Under the pieces are notes generated by a model that was given only the letters and a program-made list of their open reading frames with translations, made no database searches and was not told the DNA's origin. A program made the translations under genes and the position numbers. 64,000 nucleotides of DNA from Trileptium ribeirensis (Eukaryota; Nematoda; Enoplea; Enoplida; Thoracostomopsidae). Shown here piece after piece: positions 11,978 to 22,900 of the stretch; the stretch's first letter is position 1; each line of letters starts with the position of its first letter. The stretch covers positions 62,001-126,000 of the forward strand of contig JASANE010026588.1 in assembly GCA_030248225.1 (NCBI GenBank). Direction: 5' to 3'.

Positions 11978-12351
11978 TGGGCTCTCCATTCGCTGAAAAA
12001 TTTGCCAGGGGGCATGACCTATGGTGCCCCCTGGTTCCAAATCGGGGTCTGCCCGATCTTACCAGAGGACATTATGCAAAAGAAAAATAAAAATCGTGTC
12101 AGAAACACTGCCAAAACGCTTTTGATGGAGAGAAAAAGCGATTTAGACAAAATTTGCGAAATTTTTCCGTTCAGGACGTAATTTTAATACAAATTTTATG
12201 TATTTTGGGCCGATTGTAAGCAGAAAATTTTGCCAAGAGACGATGAACCGGAGCAGCTCAAAATATTGCCAGGAGGCACGAACGGAGGTCACTAAGTTTT
12301 TGCCAGGGGGCATTAGAAAATTCCAGCCAGCCCTACAATTTGGAGAGCCCA
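11978..12351 (-). mobile_element. CTGGGCTCTCC-ended MITE, copy 2 (inverted)
   Basis: It is bounded by the same perfect TGGGCTCTCCA inverted repeats and its inside matches the reverse complement of 8102-8472, including the TTCAGCGAATGGAGAGCCC end. A stray GGGCTCTCC also sits 20 bp outside the left end. It has no coding capacity. Confidence 0.8.
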
Positions 12352-12365
12352 GATAATTATATTAT

Positions 12366-13505
12366 CAGTGAGTAACCGGAATTCCGGTTCCGGCGAAAAT
12401 CGTGTTCCGGTTGTGGTTCCGGCAAAGGACAAAAGCCATACCGGAACCGGAATTCCGGTTTATTTTTCACAGTTTTTTTGCATCATTTGTGATCCAAACA
12501 TATGCAATATATATTATACAATGATTAAGCTCCAAATACACCAAGCAAAAAGATTAACTAAGCGATTTACCGTGTGAAACGAAAGTAGGGCCATCAATTA
12601 CAGTAGAAATTTTTCATAATAATCTGCGGGAGTTTGTTAACAAATCAAAGCCAGGTCGATGCTTGTAGCAGCTATTTTCAGAAGTCTGCGGGGTACGTTC
12701 GATTTAAACCGGTCCAACTCGGTAACAGAGTAAGGCTTAGGCAGAACTACTTAGGGTATGCTTGGCTAACATAGATTGTGTCAAACACCAGCCAGTGCGC
12801 ATGTAAACTAGGTAAATCAGGCTAAATTGAAGTAAACGAACATTTGCAACGCAGCTTGAAACTGCATTATTGGCAATAAAATGTATTTATTGAAACTGTG
12901 CGAGCAGCATCACAGTTTGTATCATTTATAGCATTCTTTAGAAAGTTATCTTAATTATAATCTAACTGACCGGCTCTGTTTGTTCAACGCTAGCCTAAAC
13001 AGTGTCTCTGGCCACTGATCAGAAAATTACCTTGTATCTATTATTTTCTCTTTGAATGATATAAACCAATAATTTCAAGTTTCCACAGAAGATCATGTAT
13101 ATAACTAACGTATGTGTAGTAAAGGGAGGCGATCGGAGACGTAGCCAAATTATTTAGTTTATGCTCCATACAAGCATGTTTAGTTACAAGCACATTCTAA
13201 CGTCATTCATTCTAAAGCAATATACACAAGGCTGTATAGTGAAAAGCATTTTTTGCTCTGGGAGTCCAGAAAACCAATATATTCACCGATAAATAAACAT
13301 TATTAGCTTCCTTAGTCTCGTCAAAGTTCTATAGAAACAATAATGCCATCGCAATGCATTAAGTTTAATGTAAAATTTATTTTTAATGCATTTTAAATCC
13401 ACTATACCGTCATTTCTTCCTTCATCTGTTTTACTACATATAGGTTTCGAAGATCAGGTTCCGGTTCTGGATCCGGTTTAAATGGACAGTTCCGGTTATT
13501 CCCTG
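12366..13505 (+). mobile_element. 1.1-kb hAT-like non-autonomous element, copy A
   Basis: The ends are CAGTGAGTAACCGGAATTCC and TTCCGGTTATTCCCTG. Both ends carry dense CCGGAA/TTCCGG repeats, typical of subterminal transposase-binding arrays, around about 1 kb of AT-rich non-coding DNA. The copy at 40782-41930 keeps an 8-bp target duplication, which places the family in or near hAT. Copy B begins only 12 bp further on in the same orientation. Confidence 0.8.
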
Positions 13506-13517
13506 ATATATATTAAT

Positions 13518-15405
13518 CAGGGAGTAACCGGAGTTCATTTTCAGCAAAAATCGTGTTGCGGTTCCGGCAAAAGGCAAAAACCATACCGGACTTCTGGTTT
13601 GAAAATTTATGTTCATCTGTGGTCCTAACATGTGTAACATACGCACTGATCACGTTCCAATACAACCAAACAAAAGATTAACTTATCAAAAGTACCCTTT
13701 GAAACGGAAGTAAGACACATAATTTCCGTAGGAATTTTTCATCTTAACCGTGCAGGAATGTGTTAACAAAACAAAGCCAGGTGGATGCGTGTAGCAGCAA
13801 TTTTACAGATTCAGAAGTCTGCGAGGCATGTTAGAATTAAACCGGTCCAAATCGGTAACAGAGTATGGATAATTTAGAAGTACTTAGTTGTACGCATGGC
13901 TAGCATAAATTGCGTGAAACGCCAGCCAGTGCGCTTGTAACCTTTGTAAATCCGTCTACACTGAAGTAAAGTAACATATCTGCAACGAAGCCAGAAACTA
14001 TGTTCTTGGCAATAACTGTGTTTATTGAAGCTGTGCGAGCAGTATAGCAGTTTTTCTCATTTACAGCATGCTGATCAGATAGTTAGCATCATTATCGTCT
14101 AGCTAACAGAACAGGCACTGGTTTCCCAACGCTAGCCTAACCAATGTCTTTGACCACTGCCCAGAAAATTATAGTATACCTTCATTTATTTTCTGTTAGA
14201 ACCATATAAACCAATAATTTTAAGTTTCCTGCAGAATAACATGTAACAAACGTATGTGTAGTAATGGGAGACAGAATCAAAGTGTTTAGTCCACTCTCCA
14301 TGAAAGCATGTTTAGTTACAAGCACATTCAGTTTGCCCAAATTACGCATGGCTATATAGTGGAAAGCATTTTTGCCCTGGGTGGAAAAACCTACATAATG
14401 ATCGCCAAATAAACATTATTAACTTCCTCAGTCTCTTCAAAGTTCCAGAGAGGCAATAGTGCCATAGGAATACATTAAGCTTAATGGAAAAGTTATTTTT
14501 AATACTGGGTGTCCGCGCGCCTTGATTCTCCTTGAATCAGGAAAATCTCCTTGAATTCGGTTACGGCCCCTTTAAGCTCCTTGAATTTTATGTTCCATCT
14601 CCTTGAATTTTGTGCTGTATGACAGCTCCAAAATAATTGTGCTTGATGTCTTCAGAATCGCAGAAACATAAGGACTCTCAGCGCATAGTTTCTTGTTAAC
14701 CTAATATAGCCATTATTTTTTCAGGAAGCACAAGCTCAGCAAAAACAGTAGCGCCTTCGCAAGAGTCTGTTACTTGAAATTTCGGCCAGGCGTCACTAGG
14801 AAGCTTAGGGATTTCCAATGATGTAAGCAGGGCTGAGATACTGTTGTGTCTTAAGGCAATATCCAGTCGTCTGTCTTACAGATATAATGATGGTATTGGT
14901 TCCATATTTTCGGTCATGTTATCTGATAGCGTCATAACTAAAAACTTTTCGATGGGCCGCGACAAAATTGGTTACAGATTTGTGTTGAGATTGACTCACT
15001 ATTTTCAAGACCGTCTTGCTTCGCAGGTGACACAGTGTTGCTTTTTCGTAATTTTGTTCGATTAGGCTTTAAACAGAATATCACAACGTGGGCAAATGGA
15101 TATTGCTGTCCGTTACTGAGATGGCCAAACAAATGGTGTTGTTACCCGATATTATTTGTCAACATTTGCAATAGAAACATCATGTCAACTATGCGGTTGA
15201 TGATATGCTGTAGAAATATCTCCTTGAATTTTTCCAAAATGCTTCCTTGAGTTCTGGGGTGCCGGACCCGCGGACACCCTGTTAATACATTTTAAATCCA
15301 CTGTGCCTTCATTTCTCCCTTCATCTGTTTTACTATATATAATTGTCGAAGACCAGGTTCTGGATCCGGTTCCGGTAAATTTAGGTATATACCTGTTATT
15401 TCCTG
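13518..15405 (+). mobile_element. 1.1-kb hAT-like element, copy B, split by a nested element
   Basis: It begins CAGGGAGTAACCGGAG and ends TATTTCCTG, and it is colinear with copy A. Removing the 775-bp insert at 14506-15280 plus one 8-bp duplicate restores the interior, for example the join to TTTTAAATCCACTGTGCC. Confidence 0.8.
14506..15280 (+). mobile_element. Nested hAT-like element with GGGTGTCCGCG ends
   Basis: Its terminal inverted repeats are (T/A)GGGTGTCCGCG. It is flanked by 8-bp duplicates TTTAATAC (14498-14505) and GTTAATAC (15281-15288), differing at one base. Repeated CTCCTTGAATTTT strings near the left end look like subterminal motifs. No transposase frame is seen. A more decayed relative is at 16.6-17.2 kb. 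Confidence 0.8.
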
Positions 15406-15409
15406 GTAT

Positions 15410-16590
15410 CAACGTGTATTTAACAATTATTGTATGTGTGAGTATGTTATATATTCATTTTATTTTTATTTGCGAATTTTATCATATTGTTGCGCTGCTT
15501 TTTAGCCAATATCTTGACAAGCGTTGAATGCGCTACGTGGTCGAAATTAGCTGATAAGTGATTGTGTTAGTAAAATGAATTCAAAGTCGTCTTATATTGC
15601 ACTTTTTCTAGCAGTAAAGAATTCTCGCTCTATTGTTTCGGCGAATATTTGTAAGTCTGCTATATAGCTATATTGCGGTGAATAAAGAATTATTGCAACA
15701 GTCGATATATACATCGCAAAATGCTTTCTGCCTCTCCTTGCATGCATAATGTAGTCTAACTCTCCAGATTTTCGTCAGCTGAATGGGGTTGTTGGCTTAT
15801 TGGATTGCTCGGGTATAAGGCATGAACTGAAAATAGACACTATTGTAGATTATTTAGGTGGTCAGTTTTAATATTTTGTCTGTGAACCTGGTTCGAGAGT
15901 TATCTCGCAGAATGTTTGTCGATGTGTATCCTGCGTGATCTTAATTCCACTTGGTAATATGTATGGGTATGGTGACCCATTTCATCGTGACTATGAATTT
16001 TCTTTCTCTGATACGCTGATTTTATGGAGCTGGGTAAAACAACCTGTTTATACATTCGTAGTTTGCTGATCTAACGACGAAACATTATATTAACTATACA
16101 ACACAGTACGTAGCAGTTTGATCCACAGGACTGAAAATCATCTAAATTCTTTCTTTTATCTATACATGTACTAAAACTTACAGTACGTTAAATGTTAATT
16201 CTTTAACGCATTGTTGCCCTCGGGCGATATATGACCACGATTGGGTTGAAAATGACTTATTTTTCAGTTCTAAGGTTTTGGTCATAAATTCTTGTAGTTA
16301 TATATTGTGAGGATGATATGATTTTTTTGTTTCGTGAACGTAGATTTTATTACCAAAATTATCAGAAATTCGTATATAATTTCTAGTTTTTGTTTGAAAT
16401 TTTAGACATTTTTCTCTATTTGTTCTTCAACCATACATTCTTATATGTATATATAGTGATCAATTTCTGAACAATCACTCATTGAACAAAACAAAATCAT
16501 AACTCAAACAGACAAAACTCAAGTTTCTGTAAAATAAATACTTCCCGTAGGACTTTATCAACTTAGTCCATCAAGAATTATACATCTTAA
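15410..16590. other. No recognisable feature
   Basis: This is AT-rich sequence without credible coding frames, terminal repeats or RNA signatures that I can support. Confidence 0.5.
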
Positions 16591-16593
16591 TTG

Positions 16594-17236
16594 CGTGTCC
16601 GCGTTCCATAAGAACTCTCCTAGAAGCTCTTTAATTCTCTTTGAATCTTGTAAGTCTGCTTTAATTTATTTCAATTGGTCTATTTCCCCTTTAGCTTATT
16701 GAATTTAATGTTTGATCTTCTTGAATATGCTACTTGACATTACTTTGCCCTAATAGTTGTATTTGCTACGTTCATTATCGTTGTTTATGGAAATTATTCA
16801 CTTCGTTGTTTCAGTTATCCTGATGTCTCACTCACTTTAAATAACTTCACGGACCAAGCAGATATTTCATTGATTTCTGCTACATGGCCAGGTTTAAATT
16901 ATTTTGGAAATGAGATGATATGTGGTGATAACTTTTTTGGAACATAGTACATATATTTACTGGCTAGTCCAGACTTAGGAAATTATAGCCGGGGGCCCCC
17001 GACTCAACTGCCGTGGGGTACCCGAGTTTTTGCCGGGAGGTAGGAGCCGGGGGATACCTCCGTTTTACCGGGGGGTACCCGAAAATGCCGCCCCCTCACT
17101 TTGGACTAGCCAGATTTAACGGAAGTCGTCACCTAATTGTTTTAAAAGATATTGTTTAAAAAACCTTGAATTTTGTGGAAAATCTAATTCTCCATGGATC
17201 TTCTCTGATTTCTCTGATCCGCGAATACACTCCCTT
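16594..17236 (+). mobile_element. Decayed relative of the GGGTGTCCGCG element, carrying a nested MITE
   Basis: The left part (GTGTCCGCGTTCC, then AGCTCTTTAATTCTCTTTG and CCCCTTTAGCTTATTGAATT) follows the order of the element at 14506-15280. The right end near 17215 has TCTGATCCGCGAATACACTC, a decayed form of CCCGCGGACACCCT. A 154-bp MITE at 16960-17113 was inserted later. Confidence 0.55.
16960..17113 (+). mobile_element. CTGGCTAGTCC MITE, copy 1, with perfect 5-bp target duplication
   Basis: The inverted repeats CTGGCTAGTCCA/TGGACTAGCCAG bound 154 bp of GC-rich sequence with its own G/C palindromic tracts. It is flanked on both sides by ATTTA (16955-16959 and 17114-17118). Confidence 0.85.
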
Positions 17237-17318
17237 AACTCAAGATAGCAAAACAAAATTAGGTAGATGCTAATGGCGGTTGTTTGACTCGATCAGAGTT
17301 TATCTTAAAAGGCATGAC

Positions 17319-17686
17319 TTGGCTCTCAAAATTGGGGGGCTGGTATTTTTCGGTTCCCCCCGGTCCAAAACAGTTGCCCCGGTTCATGTCCCATTTCAAA
17401 AGTTTGTGATCTTTCCGGTTCACAACCTCTTTGCAATTTTTTTATTTCTAATCGGTCCAAATTACATAAAATTTGATCAACATTTGTAATAAAGTTCCAT
17501 CTTGAAGCCCAAAATTCCGCATTTTTTGTCAAAATTTGTTTCAAAATCGCGTTTTCTCCTCATCGAAAGCGGTTTGGCAGTGTTTTTGCCACGATTTTTA
17601 ACCGTTTTCTCTTAGCAAGTTGCCCCCTGGCCGAGCGCACCCGGTTAATGCTGCCTGGCAAAATGTTCAGCGAATGGAGGGAGCAG
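17319..17686 (+). mobile_element. CTGGGCTCTCC-ended MITE, copy 3 (decayed ends)
   Basis: It is colinear with 8102-8472: TTGGCTCTCAAAATTGGGGGG at the left, the ATTTCTAATCGGTCCAAATT interior, and AAATGTTCAGCGAATGGAGG at the right. Both terminal repeats carry mutations. Confidence 0.7.
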
Positions 17687-17689
17687 AGT

Positions 17690-19180
17690 ACGTATATATT
17701 GCTCAAAAGTTTTAAAGTCGGAACTTTCGAGCTTGATAGCGCCACAACATACGCACGTAATTCTGAACGTAGCTCGCAAAGCGAAGGAAAACGGCACGAT
17801 TGAGACTACCTTAGAGACCATTTTGTCGTTTCAAACTCAGCTCTCTGTGCCACTTATCGGTCTCTGAATTGCAATTATAATGACCCTAAAGATGACAGAT
17901 TTTGAAATTTATAAATCACAAATATGTATTTCATGATAAATTATTGGAAGCTTGTTTTCAGGGCTCACAACTATGATTGTTTGATGCATACAACCCAAAT
18001 GCAATTGTATTTTATGCTATTCAGCAACCTCAAAAACCTATATACACATTTCAGTGACATTAAAAAAGTATCAAATTTTGAGTTTTTGTTTCCAAAATTT
18101 ACCAAATGTTGCTCCACCACCGTTGTGCAGGGTTAATTGCACACTGAAACCATATTGTTTAACGGATGGAATGACCAAATAATATCATCTTTCACCGCAA
18201 AAAGGAAAAATTACCATGTTAAAATTAATTTTTTTGTTTTTTAAACTTTGGCGCATGGCTAGTGGACGGCTTTTCTGACAAAAAATGCGTAAAAGCAAAG
18301 TTCTAGTTCTTGATGGCTAGACTGAGTTCCGATACCTCTGGATGGTGTTATATTGCTTCTTCATGGACCCTAGCGGACCCGGGGCATCAATCGGTAGGCA
18401 GCCCGATTCAAAATTCATAAGGGGCCGAATCGGGAGACCAGGCTAGACCATGGGATGAAGAGCTGAAAAGTGCGAGAGGCTTCGACTTCCCGGTTTAAAA
18501 TGTTGGGTTACTGCTATTGGCCAAAATCAAAAATTATCAAATTCGTGTATGTTTTATGAGAATTTACGTAGCAATTCATGGAAGCATCGCAAATACAAAG
18601 CTAGATGCACAACTGCATTTCATTAAACCCCACCAATCTGGTGAAGAGTTATGCGACCAATAGCAGGACATGAAAAAATTTTTTGTCGTATTTACGTGCT
18701 TTTTGAAGGAACTCCGCTTGCTACGCTCGTTTCGTACCCAACAAGTTTGTCTAACATAAATTGCTTTGAACATCCCAGTGAGATTTTACCTTAATCAGTA
18801 CTACTGAAGTTAAGCTCACAGGCAAGGAGTTCTTGGTAAGGAACTTTCAGTTTAATATGCGGACATTGCATCCGAAAATTAGTAGCTTTATATTCATTCT
18901 TGCTAATTTAGAATCTATATTAATTCACTCAGCGAAACAATTTCTTACCTTGCCTCTCTGTTCTTTAAATTTACCCTAGGGGCGCGAACTGTAAGCCATT
19001 TGATTCCAAACTAGTGTGATGTCTTATTTTGCCTGAAGACATGAATTAATGCTACCGCCACCATCCGCCGTGGGTATCAAATCAAGAATTTCGAAATTAG
19101 TGTTTAATGAAAAAACCTAAAATATTTAACAAATCGCTTTTGCAGAAAGCGTCTATTGAGCTTAAAACAACTTTTACGAT
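17690..19180. other. No recognisable feature
   Basis: Mixed AT-rich sequence with short moderate-GC patches (for example 18340-18480). I see no family, terminal repeat or coding signal. The ATG exon of TRAP1 could lie here but cannot be picked out. Confidence 0.4.
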
Positions 19181-19385
19181 ATTTTAATTAAATTAACAGA
19201 AGTTTTAGCTTCGAAATAGGATTTTGAAAAATATTGTCAATTTGCTTAAGGAAGCAAATAAATATTTGCCAGGTTGAGTGGAAAAAAGGTGCCCAAAATT
19301 TTGCCAGGAGCACAAACATTGCAGCATCTGCTTTTGCCATGGGAAGCGAAACATTTTGAAAAATATCACAGGCCCCCACCCAACC
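19180..19385 (-). mobile_element. CTGGGCTCTCC-ended MITE, partial copy 4
   Basis: The segment from ATTTGCCAGGTTG through GCCCAAAATTTTGCCAGGAG to ATATCACAGGCCCCCACCC matches the inverted left half of the family. One end is missing. Confidence 0.45.
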
Positions 19386-19740
19386 GATTTGAAGAAGACA
19401 GGTTAAGGCGTACCGACATTGTATGATCTATGTTTCTATCGCCTTTGGAAAAAAATAAAATTTAAATCTCGTCAAACAAAGGTGGGTCTTAATTGCGCAA
19501 AAGCGTCCTAGGAGTTTCGCTAGAGATAATAAGTTTTGCATCGATGTCGATTTTAGCTAGCTTTTTGGTTGTTTTAGATTTGCTATATTTTGCAATGACA
19601 AAAGACAGATGACCATGCGTTTTCACCAGGATAAAAGCGACTCACCAGTTGCTTCTAATGCATATATGTTCGATATAGTTTTGACCTATGTCAGTTATGA
19701 TTCGAGTTAAACGAATTCATACATTTGTATCCTTTTTCAG

Positions 19741-19968
19741 CTCGGTGTTGTGCGCCTTCGTCGTCGGTTGTTAACGTTAATAGTTTTAAGTGGAACAGCG
19801 AACCGTTGAAGTTTGATACAAAACGAACCCTGACTTCCGTGGCTTCCAGGTCGCCTTCATTTGCTGGATGGCACCTGCGAAGAACGTCTGCCATTTTTAC
19901 TTGGAAATGTCACAGCCATGCAAGATTTATTCAGACGGAAACGAATGAAGACGTACAAACTTCACCAG
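19741..19968 (+). CDS. TRAP1: TRAP1 probable N-terminal (presequence) exon
   Basis: This is an open stretch rich in Arg, Ser and Lys with few acidic residues until its end, as expected for a mitochondrial targeting region. A strong acceptor (pyrimidine tract then CAG) precedes 19741, and a GTTAGC donor follows 19968. The exon ends in phase 1, and the leftover G joins AT at 20295 to give an Asp codon in frame with the next candidate exon. No ATG is in frame before the acceptor; the open frame only reaches a TTG at 19725. The start codon therefore probably sits in an unfound upstream exon. Presequences are poorly conserved, so support rests on splice phase, composition and position. Confidence 0.55.
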
Positions 19969-22900
19969 GTTAGCAAAACCAAAAATGGATCAACAAAACC
20001 AATTCAATTTTTGCGTAGATCTTGCTTAAATTATTTATCTCCGCTTGATTACAGTGTAACATTAAATGCTATGTCAGCTATCTGGTCAAATCGGTGACTG
20101 TTTTTTACAGACTCAGCTGGATTTCAACATTTGCGACGTAATAACTAAGACTGTTTTAGTCAACTGAACGTTGTTAAATTTATAGTAGATACAGTGCATA
20201 ACATTAATTTCTTGTTAACACTAATTAACACAACACTACGTTGTTAATTAGTTCAGTATAGAGTGTAAATTCGAGTATCTTGGATTTTGTGCAGATATAG
20301 AGAGCATGCTACTGTGCACTGAAAGCCATCCAGAGGCCCATGATGCAGTGTTTCCTCAGAATGCGGGCAAAACTTACAAGTTCAATTTAATCAATCTGGT
20401 TTATATACCTAAATTCGGCCAAGAATTCGAAATTTGTGGTATGTGATGTTGGGTTTTTAACTCTAGAAATGTGCACAAAAAAGCAACGTCATAGGCTGCA
20501 TTTTCAAAATCTTTCTGATTCCTACAATTTCACTATATGTGTTTAAACTTTTTTGCTCTAACTACGGACATATTTTACAAAACTTTTTGTGGCAGATATT
20601 GGATTTTTTCCTGTTTGGCAAGATGTTTGAACTCAAAGTACAGAAATCATTAAAAATAGCCAAAAGTAGACGACTTGGTGAAAGCGCATGTTAGATTCTC
20701 ATACCGGTTAGGTTTATGTTCAAAACAACTACAAAATCCGAAAAGTCTTCATTCAAAATTAAGGTTTTTTAATATTAACTTTATCTTTCTTTACTGTAAG
20801 GGTATGCTGTAGCTCATTTCGTTTCACCTTGCATAATTTTTAGGCCAATATTGCATGTGGTTTACTCATAAATTTTTAACGATTAGCGAGTTATATTTTG
20901 ACATTCACTAAAACCAATGAGTACTTTAAATTTTTTCAGGCGAAAGCAAGAAACATGAATTTCAAGCAGAGACGAAAATGTTGCTCGATATCGTTGCCAA
21001 GTCATTGTACTCTGAAAAAGAGGTAGGTTGCTATATTTTTGGATGAATTGTTATAACAATTTTTATATTCATCGAAGTTAAATTCGTCATTATAATTAGC
21101 ACCCAATTTTGGTTTTCTTTTGCCGCATGCACTGGTTTTTGGCGTTGGAAAAATAGCATCTTCATTATAATACGGCTAATAAATTATTATAAACTGTATC
21201 ACAACACTGCTTCATGTGCCGTGATGGTTGAATGGTTTGAGTGTTTAACTTGTGATACACTGGCTTTGTGCTCGAGTCCCGCTCTGACCATAAAATTGCA
21301 GCAATCCCCATGAGCAAGAGATTAAGGTACTTTATGCTCCAACCAACTCAGCTTTTCATCCTTAATTGGTAAATAAATGGGTAGCAGCGGCTTGGGGTCA
21401 CTGCAAGGCTCTAATTCTCTCTCCCCACCCCATTCGGCCCGAAAAGCTGGGTGACGGAGATGGGCAGCGCTTCCAGCTGCGCTAGTTCGCAAGCGCAAAT
21501 TTAATTTCATTTATTGAACACTGGTTAGTGACTAGGAAATGATCATAATAGCATTTAGCGCTTGGGTTATTAGAGCTATCATTGCCAATCGATAGTGTTA
21601 ATGTCAGCACCTCTATATTTGAGCAAATAGAAATCTCGAAACAAAAATTTTTTTGAGTATTCCGCTGCAAAAGTAACGTTTACAGAAATTCATGGCAGTT
21701 GGTTTGCTAGAAACTTCTTATGCTTTGGTAAAATGTTTATAAATTTACCTTATAGCGTGAAAAGTGGTGGTTTGATTTAGCAATCAAGTGTTTTTCGTTT
21801 GGTTTTGGATAATGATTTGAGAAACACTCATTCATATGTTTAAACTTGAATGTTTTGATACTGCTAAATTATGCGAATTTATTTATACTTCGGATAACTG
21901 AATTGTATTGGTGCCAATAAAATATTTTTTGGATATAAGTAGCTTGTGAAAATTATCAATATATTTGTAACTGTTACATCCGCTAACTAGGGATATTGGT
22001 TTGCGTCAGGTATTCGTACGTGAACTTGTGTCGAATTGCAGTGATGCACTTGAAAAGTTGCGATACAATCATCTTAGTCAGCAACAGGTTTTGTCGGACG
22101 GTGACCATCCATCGGGCTCCGCACAGCTACCTCCGCTCGGAATAACCATAACTGTCGATAAATTAGCAAGAACGTTTACAATTCAGGTTAGTGTTGCAGT
22201 TTTCAGTATGTGAGATCTCACATGCAGATATCTTTATGATTAAATTATGATCTGCTGCTCCCCACCTGTTGCTCTCTCGCAAAATTACATCTCTTAACGT
22301 AATATATGTTACAACGGGCAGTATAGCGGCGACTCAGGGAAGCGTGCGTGTATATGTTCATATGCATTTATAGATGAATATAAGCATAGCGATACGTATT
22401 TATATATTTATTTTATATATGTATAAATAATATAAGGTTTGAATTTCATTAGACACAGCTGTCAACATAATCTTCGGGTTGACAAGTTAAAACCCCCGCT
22501 GGACGAAAGTCAGTGGCCATGAACCTTCTCAAACTAGTATTTGAAGGTGTTGGTTTGAGATGGCGATTAGTTTGAAATAGGTAAAAGAATTATAATTTAA
22601 AAGGTCCAGCACAAAATGATATTAGAAAACAAGTTTTAACCTATGTAACAGTCACCATGTACAAAATTATAGGTGAATATCCACAACTTTCAACCCGAAA
22701 AAGTTTATTATTTAAACGGTAAAGCTTCTAACATTTATAGCGCAACCGACACTAGTATGCATTGGTTTGGGGAGTAATATTTTTGTGAACTTAATATCCG
22801 ACATCCAAAACTGTACTGACATGCAGAACATGAGAAGTAACCTAGGTATCAGCTTAAATTTAGGTCCCATTTCAAAGAGTTTTCTTAGTTTAAGATTATG

